Below, one piece after another: positions 52,460 through 61,471 of a stretch of DNA of 64,000 nucleotides. The stretch lies in contig OZ241749.1 in NCBI GenBank assembly GCA_965200945.1, positions 5,332,001 through 5,396,000 of the forward strand, read 5' to 3'. Position numbers and translations under genes: made by a program. Numbering within the stretch: position 1 is the stretch's first letter; the number at the start of each line of letters is the position of its first letter. Below the pieces are notes generated by a model, which did not search any database, was not told where the DNA came from, and was given only the letters and a program-made list of their open reading frames with translations. The DNA is from JADCRZ01 sp965200945 (GTDB taxonomy: Bacteria; Bacteroidota; Bacteroidia; Chitinophagales; Chitinophagaceae).

Positions 52460-53296
52460 TCAGATTAAATGTAACTGATTTTTTACACCCGCCCGCATGA
52501 TAATAAGCGCTTTCCTGTAATTGGGTATCCGGATGCGCTCCTCAAGGATGCGCGAAGGCTGCATCCGCTTGATCTTATGAAACAAAGAGAGGTAATATTT
52601 GTAGGCTACATACACGCCGAAACGTGCTTTGATAGGCAGTTTCATGATGCCGGCATAGGCTTCGTCGAAGTCCTGCTGGATGTTTTCCTCGATCTCCTGT
52701 TTTTCTCCGTTGGTGAAATTGTTAAAATCGCATCCCGGGAAGTAAACGCGGTTGAGGCCGTTGAAATCGGATCGTACGTCGCGCAGGAAGTTCACTTTCT
52801 GGAAAGCGGCGCCGAGCGAGCGGGCGGAAGCTTTCAGCTTGCTGCAAAGATCTTTGTTGCCTTCACAGAAGATGCAGAGGCACATAAGGCCCACCACTTC
52901 CGCGGAGCCATAGATATAATCATTGTATTCCTGGTCGCTGTACACCGTTTTCTGCAGGTCCATTTCCATGCTTTTGAAAAAAGCTTCGATCAGGTCGTGC
53001 TCTATACCATATTTGTTCACCGTGAGCTGAAAGCTGTGCAGGATGGGGTTGAGGCTCAATCCGCGGCTGATGCTGTCGTAGGTTTCCTGCTTAAACTGGG
53101 CAAGCAGGGCAGCCTTGTCGTAGTCATGAAAAGTGTCTACGATCTCGTCTGCAAACCGCACAAAACCGTAAATGTTGTAGATGGGTTTTCTCAGGTCGGC
53201 GTGCAATAAATGAATGGCGGAAGAAAAAGATGTGCTGTACCCTTCCGTCGTGATCCTGCTGCATTGCTGGCTGACCCTGTGAAACAATTCCATCAT
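52460..53296 (-). CDS. crtB: Phytoene synthase
   Basis: 278 aa from the ATG at 53296. It joins two geranylgeranyl diphosphates to phytoene, the first committed step. Both Asp-rich motifs are present: DEIVD in FVRFADEIVDTF and DVRSD in FLRDVRSDFN, together with YGSAEVVGLMCL. A longer TTG frame to 53392 is rejected. The 180 bp between crtI and crtB holds no recognised gene. Confidence 0.93.
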   Translation of the reverse strand: MMELFHRVSQQCSRITTEGYSTSFSSAIHLLHADLRKPIYNIYGFVRFADEIVDTFHDYDKAALLAQFKQETYDSISRGLSLNPILHSFQLTVNKYGIEHDLIEAFFKSMEMDLQKTVYSDQEYNDYIYGSAEVVGLMCLCIFCEGNKDLCSKLKASARSLGAAFQKVNFLRDVRSDFNGLNRVYFPGCDFNNFTNGEKQEIEENIQQDFDEAYAGIMKLPIKARFGVYVAYKYYLSLFHKIKRMQPSRILEERIRIPNYRKALIIMRAGVKNQLHLI

Positions 53297-53476
53297 ACTG
53301 TATGAGTTTAAAATATCATGTTGATGCCCTGAAGGGCGCATCTGATTTTTTCCTAACAACTTCTTTGGATATTGGTTGAACCTCTTTCTCAAAAATGCAG
53401 CGACCGTAAAAACCGTAAACTTTTTGTTCAGCTTTTCTCTCCAAGTTTTTTCTATCGCATCAACAATCTGCTTAGG

Positions 53477-54979
53477 CTAACCGAAATGTTTAATCACTTC
53501 ACCTGCCACCACTTCACCGCTGATCAGCGAGGGTGGAACACCGGGGCCTGGTACCGTTAGTTGGCCGGTGTAAAAAAGATTGCGGACCTTTTTACTGCGG
53601 CACGAGGGCTTCATCACGGCGGTCTGCATCAGGGTATTGGCGAGGCCATAGGCATTTCCCCTGAATGAATTGTATTCATATACAAAATCGCGGCCAGAGA
53701 AAGTATGCCGGTATACGATGGAGTCGCGTATGTGCTGGCCGGTCAGTTTTTCCATGCGTGCAATGATGGCATCGAAATAAACATTGCGGAGCGTTTCGTC
53801 GTCGTTGTTGAGCCCCGCAGCCACCGGTATCAGAAAGAACAGGTTCTCATGGCCTTCGGGCGCCACTGTTTCATCGGTCACCGATGTGGTGCTTACGTAG
53901 AACAGGGGCTCGCTGGGCCATTGCGGCGATCCGTATATTTCTTCGGCATGCTTGTAAAAAGGTACATCAAAAAAAAGGGAATGGTGCCGTACATTTTCCA
54001 ACCGCTTGTTAAGGCCAACATAATACAGGAGGCACGATGGCGCCATTACTCTTTTGTTCCAGTATTTTTCCGAATACGACCGGGCGTTCTTTGGCAACAG
54101 CGCCGTTTCGATAAAATGGTAATCCGCCCCGCCGATCACAGCGTCCGCCTGGTATTCATTGAACTTTTTCTGCCGGCCTGGTATAAGCGATTCGCTCTGC
54201 ACCGCCGTGGCCTTGCCATTGCTGAGTATGATCTTGTACACATTCTCGTTGAAATGAAAGTGTACCCCCAGCTCCACAGCCAGGTCGTACATGGCTTTTA
54301 CAATGCTGTACATGCCGCCTTCCGGATACCAGGTTCCTCCCACAATATCGGCATAGTTCATCAGGCTGTACAGCGCAGGCGTGTTTTCCGGAAGCGCACC
54401 CAGGAAAAGTACGGGAAATTCAAGCAACTGCAGCAGCAGCGGATGCCGGAAATATTTGCGGATGTGCTTTTTCATGGAAGTGAACACATCCAGCCTGAAC
54501 ACGCCTTTGATCACATCCCAGTCGAGGAATTCGGCATAGGACTGCCCCGGTTTGAATACGAGTTTCTGCATGCCGGTCCTGTACTTGAAAGCAGCTTCTT
54601 CCAGGAACTGATCAAGCCGGATGGCCGCACCGGGTTCGATGTTCTCAAACAGCTGCCTGAGCTCCTCGAGGCTGGCGGGTATATCGATCACGTCGTTGTT
54701 ATAGTAGATGCGGTAAGAAGGATCGAGGCGCTTCAGCTGGTAGTAATCTGACCGCTTTTTGCCGAATTGTTCGAAATAGCGGTCGAATACATCGGGCATC
54801 CAGTACCAGCTGGGACCCATGTCGAAAACAAATCCGTTTTGTTTCAGTTGCCGGGCCCGTCCGCCGGGTGTGGCGTGCTTTTCAAGCACATGCACTTCCC
54901 AGCCCGCCTTCGCCATAAAAGTTGCGGCACTCATCCCGGCAAATCCTGCTCCGATAACAATCGCTCTTTTTGACGACAT
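53477..54979 (-). CDS. crtI: Phytoene desaturase
   Basis: 500-aa FAD enzyme that desaturates phytoene to lycopene. The N-terminus has the FAD motif IVIGAGFAGMSAATFMAKAGWEV, then GGRARQ and FDMGPSWYW; the C-terminal motif is YTGQLTVPGPGVPPSLISGEVVAG. The ATG at 54979 lies only 13 nt beyond the T run of a terminator hairpin. First gene of the crt set. Confidence 0.95.
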   Translation of the reverse strand: MSSKRAIVIGAGFAGMSAATFMAKAGWEVHVLEKHATPGGRARQLKQNGFVFDMGPSWYWMPDVFDRYFEQFGKKRSDYYQLKRLDPSYRIYYNNDVIDIPASLEELRQLFENIEPGAAIRLDQFLEEAAFKYRTGMQKLVFKPGQSYAEFLDWDVIKGVFRLDVFTSMKKHIRKYFRHPLLLQLLEFPVLFLGALPENTPALYSLMNYADIVGGTWYPEGGMYSIVKAMYDLAVELGVHFHFNENVYKIILSNGKATAVQSESLIPGRQKKFNEYQADAVIGGADYHFIETALLPKNARSYSEKYWNKRVMAPSCLLYYVGLNKRLENVRHHSLFFDVPFYKHAEEIYGSPQWPSEPLFYVSTTSVTDETVAPEGHENLFFLIPVAAGLNNDDETLRNVYFDAIIARMEKLTGQHIRDSIVYRHTFSGRDFVYEYNSFRGNAYGLANTLMQTAVMKPSCRSKKVRNLFYTGQLTVPGPGVPPSLISGEVVAGEVIKHFG

Positions 54980-54992
54980 GGATCTTATATAT

Positions 54993-55023
54993 AAAAAAAG
55001 TTTGCAGTCATACGATTGCAAAC
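54993..55023 (-). terminator. Terminator-like hairpin between the sigma gene and crtI
   Basis: On the minus strand GTTTGCA (55023-55017) pairs with TGCAAAC (55006-55000), followed by T7 (54999-54993). It closes the sigma transcript directly before the crtI start and could act as an attenuator for the crt genes. Confidence 0.6.
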
Positions 55024-55058
55024 TAACTACCTGAGAAAAAGGGGGGCACCGTCTCCAC

Positions 55059-55556
55059 TTAAAAACGCTGAATTTGTGCTTTCAATAATTTGCGGGCAAA
55101 GTGGATCCTGCTTTTGATGGTACCCAGCGGCTCGCGCAGCATGTCAGCAATTTCGTGGTACTTGAACCCGTCGAAATAAAGAAGGAATGGATTGCGGAAA
55201 ATTTCCGGTAACCCGTGAATGGCAGCGTTGATGTCTTTCAGTTTCAGATTGCTCTCTGCTTCATTCGCAGTAACAGCCTGGTTGTAGTTCAACAGAAAAT
55301 CATTCGGCGTACTATCGAAAATAGTATGCTGCTTCGCCCTGCGGCGATAGTTGTTGATGAAGATGTTGCGCATGATCGTGTACAACCATGCCTTGATGTT
55401 GGTGCCTACATTGTACTTGTCCTTATTGGCCAATGCTCTGTATAAGGTCTCCTGGTACAAATCCTGTGCTGCTTCGTTATCTCTGGTCAGTGTAATGGCA
55501 AAAGGTTTCAGAAACTCTGCATTGTTGACCAGAAGCTGGTTAAAGTCAAATGCCAT
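55059..55556 (-). CDS. ECF-type RNA polymerase sigma factor
   Basis: 165 aa. Sigma region 2 (DLYQETLYRALANKDKY, KAWLYTIMRNIFINNYRR) and region 4 (FRNPFLLYFDGFKYHEIADML, GTIKSRIHFARKLLK) are complete. No anti-sigma gene is next to it. Its place between the MerR regulator and crtI suggests it drives the crt genes in response to light or oxidative stress (inference). Confidence 0.9.
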   Translation of the reverse strand: MAFDFNQLLVNNAEFLKPFAITLTRDNEAAQDLYQETLYRALANKDKYNVGTNIKAWLYTIMRNIFINNYRRRAKQHTIFDSTPNDFLLNYNQAVTANEAESNLKLKDINAAIHGLPEIFRNPFLLYFDGFKYHEIADMLREPLGTIKSRIHFARKLLKAQIQRF

Positions 55557-55581
55557 GATTATTGTTTAAATAAGTGTAGGT

Positions 55582-55613
55582 CAAAATTAAACAAAAAATT
55601 TGAAAAAAACAGA
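55582..55613 (-). promoter_or_regulatory. Promoter of the ECF sigma gene (TCTG-N20-TAATTTTG)
   Basis: On the minus strand TAATTTTG (55589-55582) fits TAnnTTTG; TCTG (55613-55610) lies exactly 20 nt upstream and differs from TTTG by one base. The sigma ATG follows after 25 nt. Confidence 0.55.
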
Positions 55614-55682
55614 CTTGCCTACAAATAAAATGTTAACAAATCAAAAATTGATCCGTCTGTAAGTAGTTGAAAATCAATATGG

Positions 55683-56567
55683 TTAGGAACGAATAGCGGA
55701 GATAAAATCCATCACGTCGGGGAGCGACCTGCATATGGAAACGGTGTTGGGGATCCGTTTCTTGTAGTTGAACGCTATCTGCCCGGAAATAATCACGGTG
55801 GAGGGTGGAAAACGGGCGCCGAGAAAGCACAGAAACTTCTCGAAATTGAAATTACTGGCCACGGTGGTAAGATGCGTGTAGATAAAATCAGGCTTTTTCA
55901 CCGAATACACAAATTCAAGGTCTTTCATGGGCACATTGGCGCCCAGGTACAGCACTTTGATGCCTTTGCATTTAAGCAGGTAGTGAATGTAAAGGATGCC
56001 GAGTTCATGGTACTCACCTTCCGGAAGGTAAAGCAGCACTGTCTTCGGCGCATACACCGGACTGAAAGCCGTTTCAATGCCGGCGATCAGCTTCTGGCGC
56101 ACGATGTTGGTAACCAGGTGCTCCTGCGCGGGATGCACGTGGTTGGCGAGCCAGAGAATGCCGATCTTTTCAAGAAAGGGGAAGATGATCTGGGTGATCA
56201 CTTTATCGATCCCTTTTGTGTTTACAAACTGGTTGAGCGTGGCTTCCAGTTTCTCGATGTCCATATCGATCGTATACTGAAGCAGCTCGTTGATAACCCT
56301 TTCCTGCTGGGCCTGTAAATTGGATAAGGAGATCAGCTTTTCGGTAAGCTCATCGGGCCGCATCTTGTTGATATGCGATATTTTGTACCCGTATTTGTTG
56401 AGGAGGGCAATGTTGAGCACGGTCTTCAGCTCTTCATTGGTGTAATAGCGGATGTTTGTGGTGGTTCGCTGGGGTTTGAGAAAGGAATAGCGTTGCTCCC
56501 ATACCCGGATGGTATGCGCTTTAATACCCGAAAGGTTCTCCAGTTCTTTTATGGTAAAAGCATCCAT
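55683..56567 (-). CDS. MerR-family regulator with B12-binding domain (CarH/LitR-like)
   Basis: 294 aa. N-terminal MerR helix-turn-helix (FTIKELENLSGIKAHTIRVWEQRYSFLKPQRT). The C-terminal half looks like the helical plus Rossmann cobalamin module of CarH: Trp followed 10 and 11 residues later by Glu and His (WLANHVHPAQEH), the spacing of the CarH light pocket, and a candidate lower-ligand His in EYHELG. CarH represses carotenoid genes in the dark with adenosylcobalamin and lets go in light. Its location next to crt genes supports that role. The His normally next to the Trp is Leu here. Confidence 0.85.
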   Translation of the reverse strand: MDAFTIKELENLSGIKAHTIRVWEQRYSFLKPQRTTTNIRYYTNEELKTVLNIALLNKYGYKISHINKMRPDELTEKLISLSNLQAQQERVINELLQYTIDMDIEKLEATLNQFVNTKGIDKVITQIIFPFLEKIGILWLANHVHPAQEHLVTNIVRQKLIAGIETAFSPVYAPKTVLLYLPEGEYHELGILYIHYLLKCKGIKVLYLGANVPMKDLEFVYSVKKPDFIYTHLTTVASNFNFEKFLCFLGARFPPSTVIISGQIAFNYKKRIPNTVSICRSLPDVMDFISAIRS

Positions 56568-56623
56568 AGAAGTAAATTACAAATTAAGCAGTCGAATGTT
56601 TAACAGTAAATTTCTGCGGAGTT

Positions 56624-57363
56624 TTACAGCGAGGAGTTGAGGAGATTGCCGGAATCGAGCAGTTTCTGCACAGTGCCCATCAGTGCCGAACCCCCGTTCT
56701 GCAGGGCATTCAGGTGACGGTCATGGTGCAGGTCGGTGCCCAGCAGGGAGACATGGTTTTTTTTGATGAGGTAATGGGCGAGGTCGGTCGCGCCTTTTCC
56801 GTAGTAATTTGTAAGCGAAAGCAGGTTTACCTGGAAACGGCATCCGGCATCCAGGAGTTCATCGTAAAAAGCCTTGTTGTTGTTGAGATAGAGGTAGCGT
56901 TCGGGGTGGGCGAGTATCGGCTGGTAGCCTTTGATCTGCAGCTTGAAGAGGATGTCTTTTACGTCGAAGGGGCTGCTGATGAATGAGAATTCGATCAGCA
57001 CCATCTTGTCTTTCAGGGTAAGAAGCGGGGTATCCGTATCGAGCAGCTGCACAAAATATTCGTCGAGGTAATATTCTGCGGCGGCCGAGATCTTTATATC
57101 GACACCGGCTTTTTTGAGTTCTGCCTCGAGCTGCTTGTGCGCGCCCTGTATGATCTCGGGTGTGTTGCGGTACATGTCCCACATCACGTGGGGCGTGGCG
57201 ATCAGCTTTTTATAGCCCAGCGCGGCGAGGCCCCTGATCAGTGAGATCGAAACATCGGGGGCGGGGGAGCCGTCGTCTATACCGGGCAGTATATGGGAGT
57301 GCATATCCGTGGATAAGCCACTCAGGTCGACGGGAACTTTTTTTTTTGAAACAATGAAAACAT
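56624..57363 (-). pseudogene. CpsB/CapC-type tyrosine phosphatase (PHP fold), frameshifted in an A10 tract
   Basis: Metal-dependent phosphatase that regulates capsule or exopolysaccharide export. The PHP motifs are intact: DMHSHILPGIDDGS, ATPHV, EFSF, LAHPERY and GTDLHHD. Translated from the in-frame ATG at 57304, the protein lacks its N-terminal segment. A better start, ATG at 57363 (MFSLFQKKK...), is out of frame by one base across a run of ten A (57347-57338 on the minus strand); eleven A would join it in frame to VPVDLSGLSTDMHSH. This may be a sequencing error, slippage or real phase variation; a working protein from 57304 is also possible. Confidence 0.75.
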
Positions 57364-57385
57364 GCAGGCAGCCGGTTGTGTTGCG

Positions 57386-58324
57386 CTAAGCGTGCGCAAC
57401 CTGTTTTTCCAAAAATTCTTCGTACACTTTGCTGATGCCATCCCTGAGTTCGATCGATGCTTTCCAGCCCAGACTGTTGAGCTTGGAAACATCCATCAGT
57501 TTTCTCGGGGTTCCATCAGGCTTCGACAGATCATGTTTGATCTCGCCTGTAAAACCGGTGATGTCTTTGATCATCAGCGCAAGGTCTTTGATAGAAATAT
57601 CATCTCCAACGCCTATGTTCAGGAAACCGGGCTGATCGAAGTTCTCCATGAGGAAGATGCAGGCATCGGCCAGGTCATCTGCATGCAGAAATTCTCTTTT
57701 CGGTTCTCCTGTTCCCCAGATGGTGACCGAAGCATCGCCGTTGACCCTGGCTTCATGGAACTTGCGGATAAGCGCAGGCAGCACATGAGAGCTGTTGAGG
57801 TCGTAGTTGTCGTTCGGGCCGTACAGGTTGGTAGGCATTACCGAAATAAAGTTACAATTATATTGGTCTCTGAACGCATCGCACATTTTAATGCCGGCGA
57901 TCTTTGCGACGGCGTAGGGTTCGTTGGTAGGTTCCAGCAAACCGGTAAGGAGATAGTCTTCTTTCAGCGGCTGGGGCGCCAGCTTGGGATAGATACAGGA
58001 AGAGCCCAGGAACAGGAGTTTCTTTACGCCGTATTTATGGGCGGCGCCGATGATGTTGTTCTGGATGGTGAGGTTGTCGTAGATGAAATCAGCCCTGTAC
58101 TGGTTGTTGGCCAGGATGCCGCCCACTTTGGCAGCTGCGAGCACCACATAGTCGGGCTTTTCCGTTTCGAAAAACTCGAACACGGCCTGCTGGTTACGCA
58201 GATCGAGTTCGGAAGAAGTTTTACCGATTATATTGGTAAAACCTTTTTTCTCAAGATGCCGGAAGATCGCCGAACCTACCATCCCGCGATGCCCTGCTAT
58301 GTAGATTTTGTCGTTTGTATTCAT
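57386..58324 (-). CDS. fcl: GDP-L-fucose synthase
   Basis: 312-aa short-chain-type epimerase/reductase that turns GDP-4-keto-6-deoxymannose into GDP-L-fucose. The NADP motif IYIAGHRGMVGSAI, LGSSCIYP and the active-site YAVAK are present, plus VMPTNLYGPNDNYD. It follows gmd, whose product is its substrate. The longer frame to 58408 is rejected. Confidence 0.94.
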   Translation of the reverse strand: MNTNDKIYIAGHRGMVGSAIFRHLEKKGFTNIIGKTSSELDLRNQQAVFEFFETEKPDYVVLAAAKVGGILANNQYRADFIYDNLTIQNNIIGAAHKYGVKKLLFLGSSCIYPKLAPQPLKEDYLLTGLLEPTNEPYAVAKIAGIKMCDAFRDQYNCNFISVMPTNLYGPNDNYDLNSSHVLPALIRKFHEARVNGDASVTIWGTGEPKREFLHADDLADACIFLMENFDQPGFLNIGVGDDISIKDLALMIKDITGFTGEIKHDLSKPDGTPRKLMDVSKLNSLGWKASIELRDGISKVYEEFLEKQVAHA

Positions 58325-58394
58325 AAAAAAGAGAGAGAAGAAAAGCTGTCGGCTATCTGATCGTAGCTGCCAGCTTTTCAAAATTAAATCTGAT

Positions 58395-58446
58395 GCTGCT
58401 GAAACCATCTGCCAGAAGCTTAAAGCTGGCAGATGGTTTCAGCAGC
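58395..58446. terminator. Long hairpin between gmd and fcl
   Basis: Perfect 21-bp inverted repeat, 58395-58415 with 58426-58446 (GCTGCTGAAACC / GGTTTCAGCAGC at the outer ends), loop 10 nt. It starts 4 nt after the gmd stop. No strong T run, so it may be an mRNA-stabilising or partial-termination structure. Confidence 0.5.
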
Positions 58447-58449
58447 TTA

Positions 58450-59565
58450 TTATTCATACTGGTTCTTGATGGTAAAGCCTGATTCGTGCAGGAGTTTTTC
58501 CCTTTTGAACAGGTCTACGTCTGAAGCTACCATTTCCTGGATCAGCGCCGGCAGATCGTATTTGGGAACCCAGCCCAGTTTTGTCTTTGATTTTGTAGGA
58601 TCTCCGATCAGCAGGTCTACTTCTGTGGGGCGGTAGTAGCGCGGATCAACGGCCACCACTTCCTTACCGATCTCGATCTGGTACATGCCGTTCCTGCAGG
58701 CGGTTACGATGCCCACTTCCTTGTCGTCTTTTCCTTTGAACTCTACTTCGATACCCACTTCATCAAACGCCATGCGTACGAATTCGCGGACGGGCGTGGT
58801 GATACCGGTGGCGATCACAAAATCTTCGGGTGTATCCTGCTGCAGGATCAGCCACATCGCTTCGATATAATCTTTTGCATGACCCCAGTCGCGCTTGGCA
58901 TCGAGGTTACCCAGGTAGATCTTGTCCTGGAAACCAAGAGCGATCTTGGCAACGCCGCGGGTGATCTTTCTGGTAACGAAGGTTTCACCGCGCAGGGGTG
59001 ATTCGTGGTTGAACAGGATGCCGTTCACTGCGAACATATTGTATGCTTCGCGGTAGTTAACGGTGATCCAGTAACCGTATAATTTGGCTACGCCGTATGG
59101 AGAGCGGGGGTAGAAAGGTGTTCTTTCAGACTGCGGAACTTCCTGCACCAGGCCGTACAGCTCTGAAGTGGAAGCCTGGTAAATTTTTGTTTTCTTGGTA
59201 AGACCCAGGAGGCGAACGGCTTCCAGGATGCGAAGGGTACCGATGCCGTCGGCATTGGCAGTATATTCGGGCGTTTCGAAACTGACCGCAACATGGCTCA
59301 TGGCCGCCAGGTTGTAGATCTCGTCGGGCTGTACTTCCTGAATGATGCGGATGAGGTTGGTCGAATCGGTCAGGTCGCCGTAATGGAGTATGAAATTGAG
59401 GTTTTTCTCGTGGGGATCCTGGTACAGGGAGTCGATACGATCGGTGTTGAACAGGGAACTTCTTCTTTTGATGCCATGTACAATGTATCCTTTTTTCAAA
59501 AGGAATTCACTTAAATAGGCGCCATCCTGGCCTGTTACCCCTGTAACAATAGCAACTTTACTCAT
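58450..59565 (-). CDS. gmd: GDP-mannose 4,6-dehydratase
   Basis: 371 aa from the ATG at 59565. It converts GDP-mannose to GDP-4-keto-6-deoxymannose. Motifs: IVTGVTGQDGAYLSEFLL (NADP), IKRRSS, YQASTSELYG, and the catalytic Y-x3-K in YGVAKLYGYW. Its start overlaps the stop of the sugar-transferase gene by 4 nt. Confidence 0.95.
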   Translation of the reverse strand: MSKVAIVTGVTGQDGAYLSEFLLKKGYIVHGIKRRSSLFNTDRIDSLYQDPHEKNLNFILHYGDLTDSTNLIRIIQEVQPDEIYNLAAMSHVAVSFETPEYTANADGIGTLRILEAVRLLGLTKKTKIYQASTSELYGLVQEVPQSERTPFYPRSPYGVAKLYGYWITVNYREAYNMFAVNGILFNHESPLRGETFVTRKITRGVAKIALGFQDKIYLGNLDAKRDWGHAKDYIEAMWLILQQDTPEDFVIATGITTPVREFVRMAFDEVGIEVEFKGKDDKEVGIVTACRNGMYQIEIGKEVVAVDPRYYRPTEVDLLIGDPTKSKTKLGWVPKYDLPALIQEMVASDVDLFKREKLLHESGFTIKNQYE

Positions 59566-60230
59566 AATATAGATTTTCTCTTTGGTAGATCGGAAAATGT
59601 TTTGTAGGTCAAACGGCTTTTTGGAAATAAAATTACCCAAACGGTTAGAAATATGATCAGCAGATCCACTCTAAATGATTGATGCTGTTGATACCACAAC
59701 TCTAACTCACCTTTATATGGAGCAATGTATTGTTCATAGAATTCGTGTGGGGGCTTACCGGATGCTGAAATAAGTTCTTCTTCATCCCTGAACACTATGG
59801 AACCAATGCCGGTGATTCCCGGTTTGGTATTATAAACTTTTTCGCGAATTTCTGCTGAATAAGCATTGAATGTTTTGTCAACCAGTGGTCTGGGACCAAC
59901 AATGCTCATATCCCCTTTCAACACGTTGATAACCTGTGGCAGTTCGTTAAACTTGGTTATTCGAAGATATTTACCGACGGGTGTGACCCTTGGATCGTTG
60001 CGCAAGGTAATACTACCGGTCGACATATTCAAAGAATTTTTTAGCATGGTGGCAAACTTATATATGTTGAAATACCGGTTGCGCAAACCGATCCTTTTCT
60101 GCAAATAAAAGATCTCGCCTTCGCCGCTGAATTTCAGCAGAATGATGATAATCAGTAAGAAGGGAGTGAGGATCAGCAGCACGGCAAGAGAAGCCACGAT
60201 GTCGAAAAAGCGTTTTATATACAGGTACAT
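59562..60230 (-). CDS. Undecaprenyl-phosphate sugar-phosphate transferase (initiating)
   Basis: 222-aa short form of the WbaP/PglC type. One N-terminal membrane segment (FFDIVASLAVLLILTPFLLI), then the cytoplasmic core: GEIFYLQKRIGLRNRYFNIYKFATM, RVTPVGKYLRITKFNELPQVINVLKGDMSIVGPRPL and KPGITGI. It moves the first sugar phosphate onto the lipid carrier to begin repeat-unit synthesis. A second hydrophobic stretch lies near the C-terminus. Confidence 0.92.
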   Translation of the reverse strand: MYLYIKRFFDIVASLAVLLILTPFLLIIIILLKFSGEGEIFYLQKRIGLRNRYFNIYKFATMLKNSLNMSTGSITLRNDPRVTPVGKYLRITKFNELPQVINVLKGDMSIVGPRPLVDKTFNAYSAEIREKVYNTKPGITGIGSIVFRDEEELISASGKPPHEFYEQYIAPYKGELELWYQQHQSFRVDLLIIFLTVWVILFPKSRLTYKTFSDLPKRKSIL

Positions 60231-60232
60231 GC

Positions 60233-61444
60233 TTACATTTTTTGATCGAGGTTCACCCCCGTTTCGATGTGCTGAAAGTTCGGCAGCAGGATGGTCAGCA
60301 ACCGCACCAGGTCTTCTTTGCCCGCATCGGTCTCAAACAGCTCTTCCACTTCCCGCAGTATCTTCTCCAGCTCCGGCCGGCTGCGGCGGGCAGCATCTTT
60401 GATCACACCCAGGGCCCTGAACCGGTCGAGTTCCAGCCGCTCCTCGTCTGTATAGAATTCCTCATATAATTTTTCACCCGAGGTCTCGCTGCGGAAAAAA
60501 TACACCGGGTATCTTAAGGAGCCGGGTTCTGGTTTTATGGCCCTGGCTTCCGCTTCCGACCGGCAGATCACGGGTTCCAGTCCGAGGCTCTCCAGGAAAG
60601 AGACGGCAATGTCAGCAAAGTTCACCAGGTCTTTTTCAGGATCGAGGCGCGGAAAAAAGATCTCGCCCGACCGGCCCAGCACGCAGGCAAGCAGGCAGAT
60701 CTCGCCCGATTCCTGGGGCGAAACAAAGTACCGTTTTACATCGGATGGACAGGAGAGGGGCTGCCGCTTCATGAGGCGTTCGATAAAACCTGCCAGCAGG
60801 CTGCCGTTCGAAAAGGCCACGTTGGCAAACCGCGCGGTCGTGATCGGCAGCTCGGCAGAGTAGGCAAGGATCATCTCCTCCATCAGCTTTTTGCTGGCGC
60901 CCATGATGTTCACAGGGTTCGCGGCCTTGTCGGTCGACACACAAAAAAAATGGGCCGGCGGATGCAGCAGCAGCAGGTCGAGCAGCTCTTTGGCGCGGAG
61001 CACGTTGTTCTCCACCATCGCCTCAATGGAAAAGATATCCTTTTCACTCCGCACATGCTTGTGCGCAGCGAAATTGGCCACAATATCGAAAGGCCCTTCT
61101 TTCTCAAATATTTTCCGGAATACCTTATCGCCGAAATTGACGGGATACGATTTGAAGTTGGCCGGCAGCGAGATCTCTTCCCGGCTCCGGCAGTCGCGCA
61201 CCAGCTCTGTGAGCCCGTTCTCGTTGATGTCGGCCACCACCAGCTTACTCGGCCTGTAGCGCAGCAGGGCCCTGATGAATGAGGAGCCGATGGTACCGGC
61301 GCCCCCGATCACAAGCACCGATTTCCCGCCGATCTCCCGCTCGAGGTCTCCCTGAAAGAGTTGCAGGTCTTCGGCAAACAGGCTTTGCCGCCTGCCGGTG
61401 ATATTGGTGCCGGTAAATTCTTCTATGTTGATAAACTGGTTCAT
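60233..61444 (-). CDS. UDP-GlcNAc 4,6-dehydratase-like, short CapD/FlaA1 type
   Basis: 403 aa, soluble (no CapD membrane domain). NAD motif VLVIGGAGTIGSSFIRALL, NFAAHKHVRSEKD, and the signature STDKAANPVNIMGASKK with Met at the Tyr position, as in inverting FlaA1/CapD dehydratases. It probably makes a 4-keto-6-deoxy-HexNAc donor for the polysaccharide. It ends 2 nt before the sugar transferase start. Confidence 0.86.
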   Translation of the reverse strand: MNQFINIEEFTGTNITGRRQSLFAEDLQLFQGDLEREIGGKSVLVIGGAGTIGSSFIRALLRYRPSKLVVADINENGLTELVRDCRSREEISLPANFKSYPVNFGDKVFRKIFEKEGPFDIVANFAAHKHVRSEKDIFSIEAMVENNVLRAKELLDLLLLHPPAHFFCVSTDKAANPVNIMGASKKLMEEMILAYSAELPITTARFANVAFSNGSLLAGFIERLMKRQPLSCPSDVKRYFVSPQESGEICLLACVLGRSGEIFFPRLDPEKDLVNFADIAVSFLESLGLEPVICRSEAEARAIKPEPGSLRYPVYFFRSETSGEKLYEEFYTDEERLELDRFRALGVIKDAARRSRPELEKILREVEELFETDAGKEDLVRLLTILLPNFQHIETGVNLDQKM

Positions 61445-61471
61445 ACAGGATGGGCCGCAGCGCGGCGAAAA

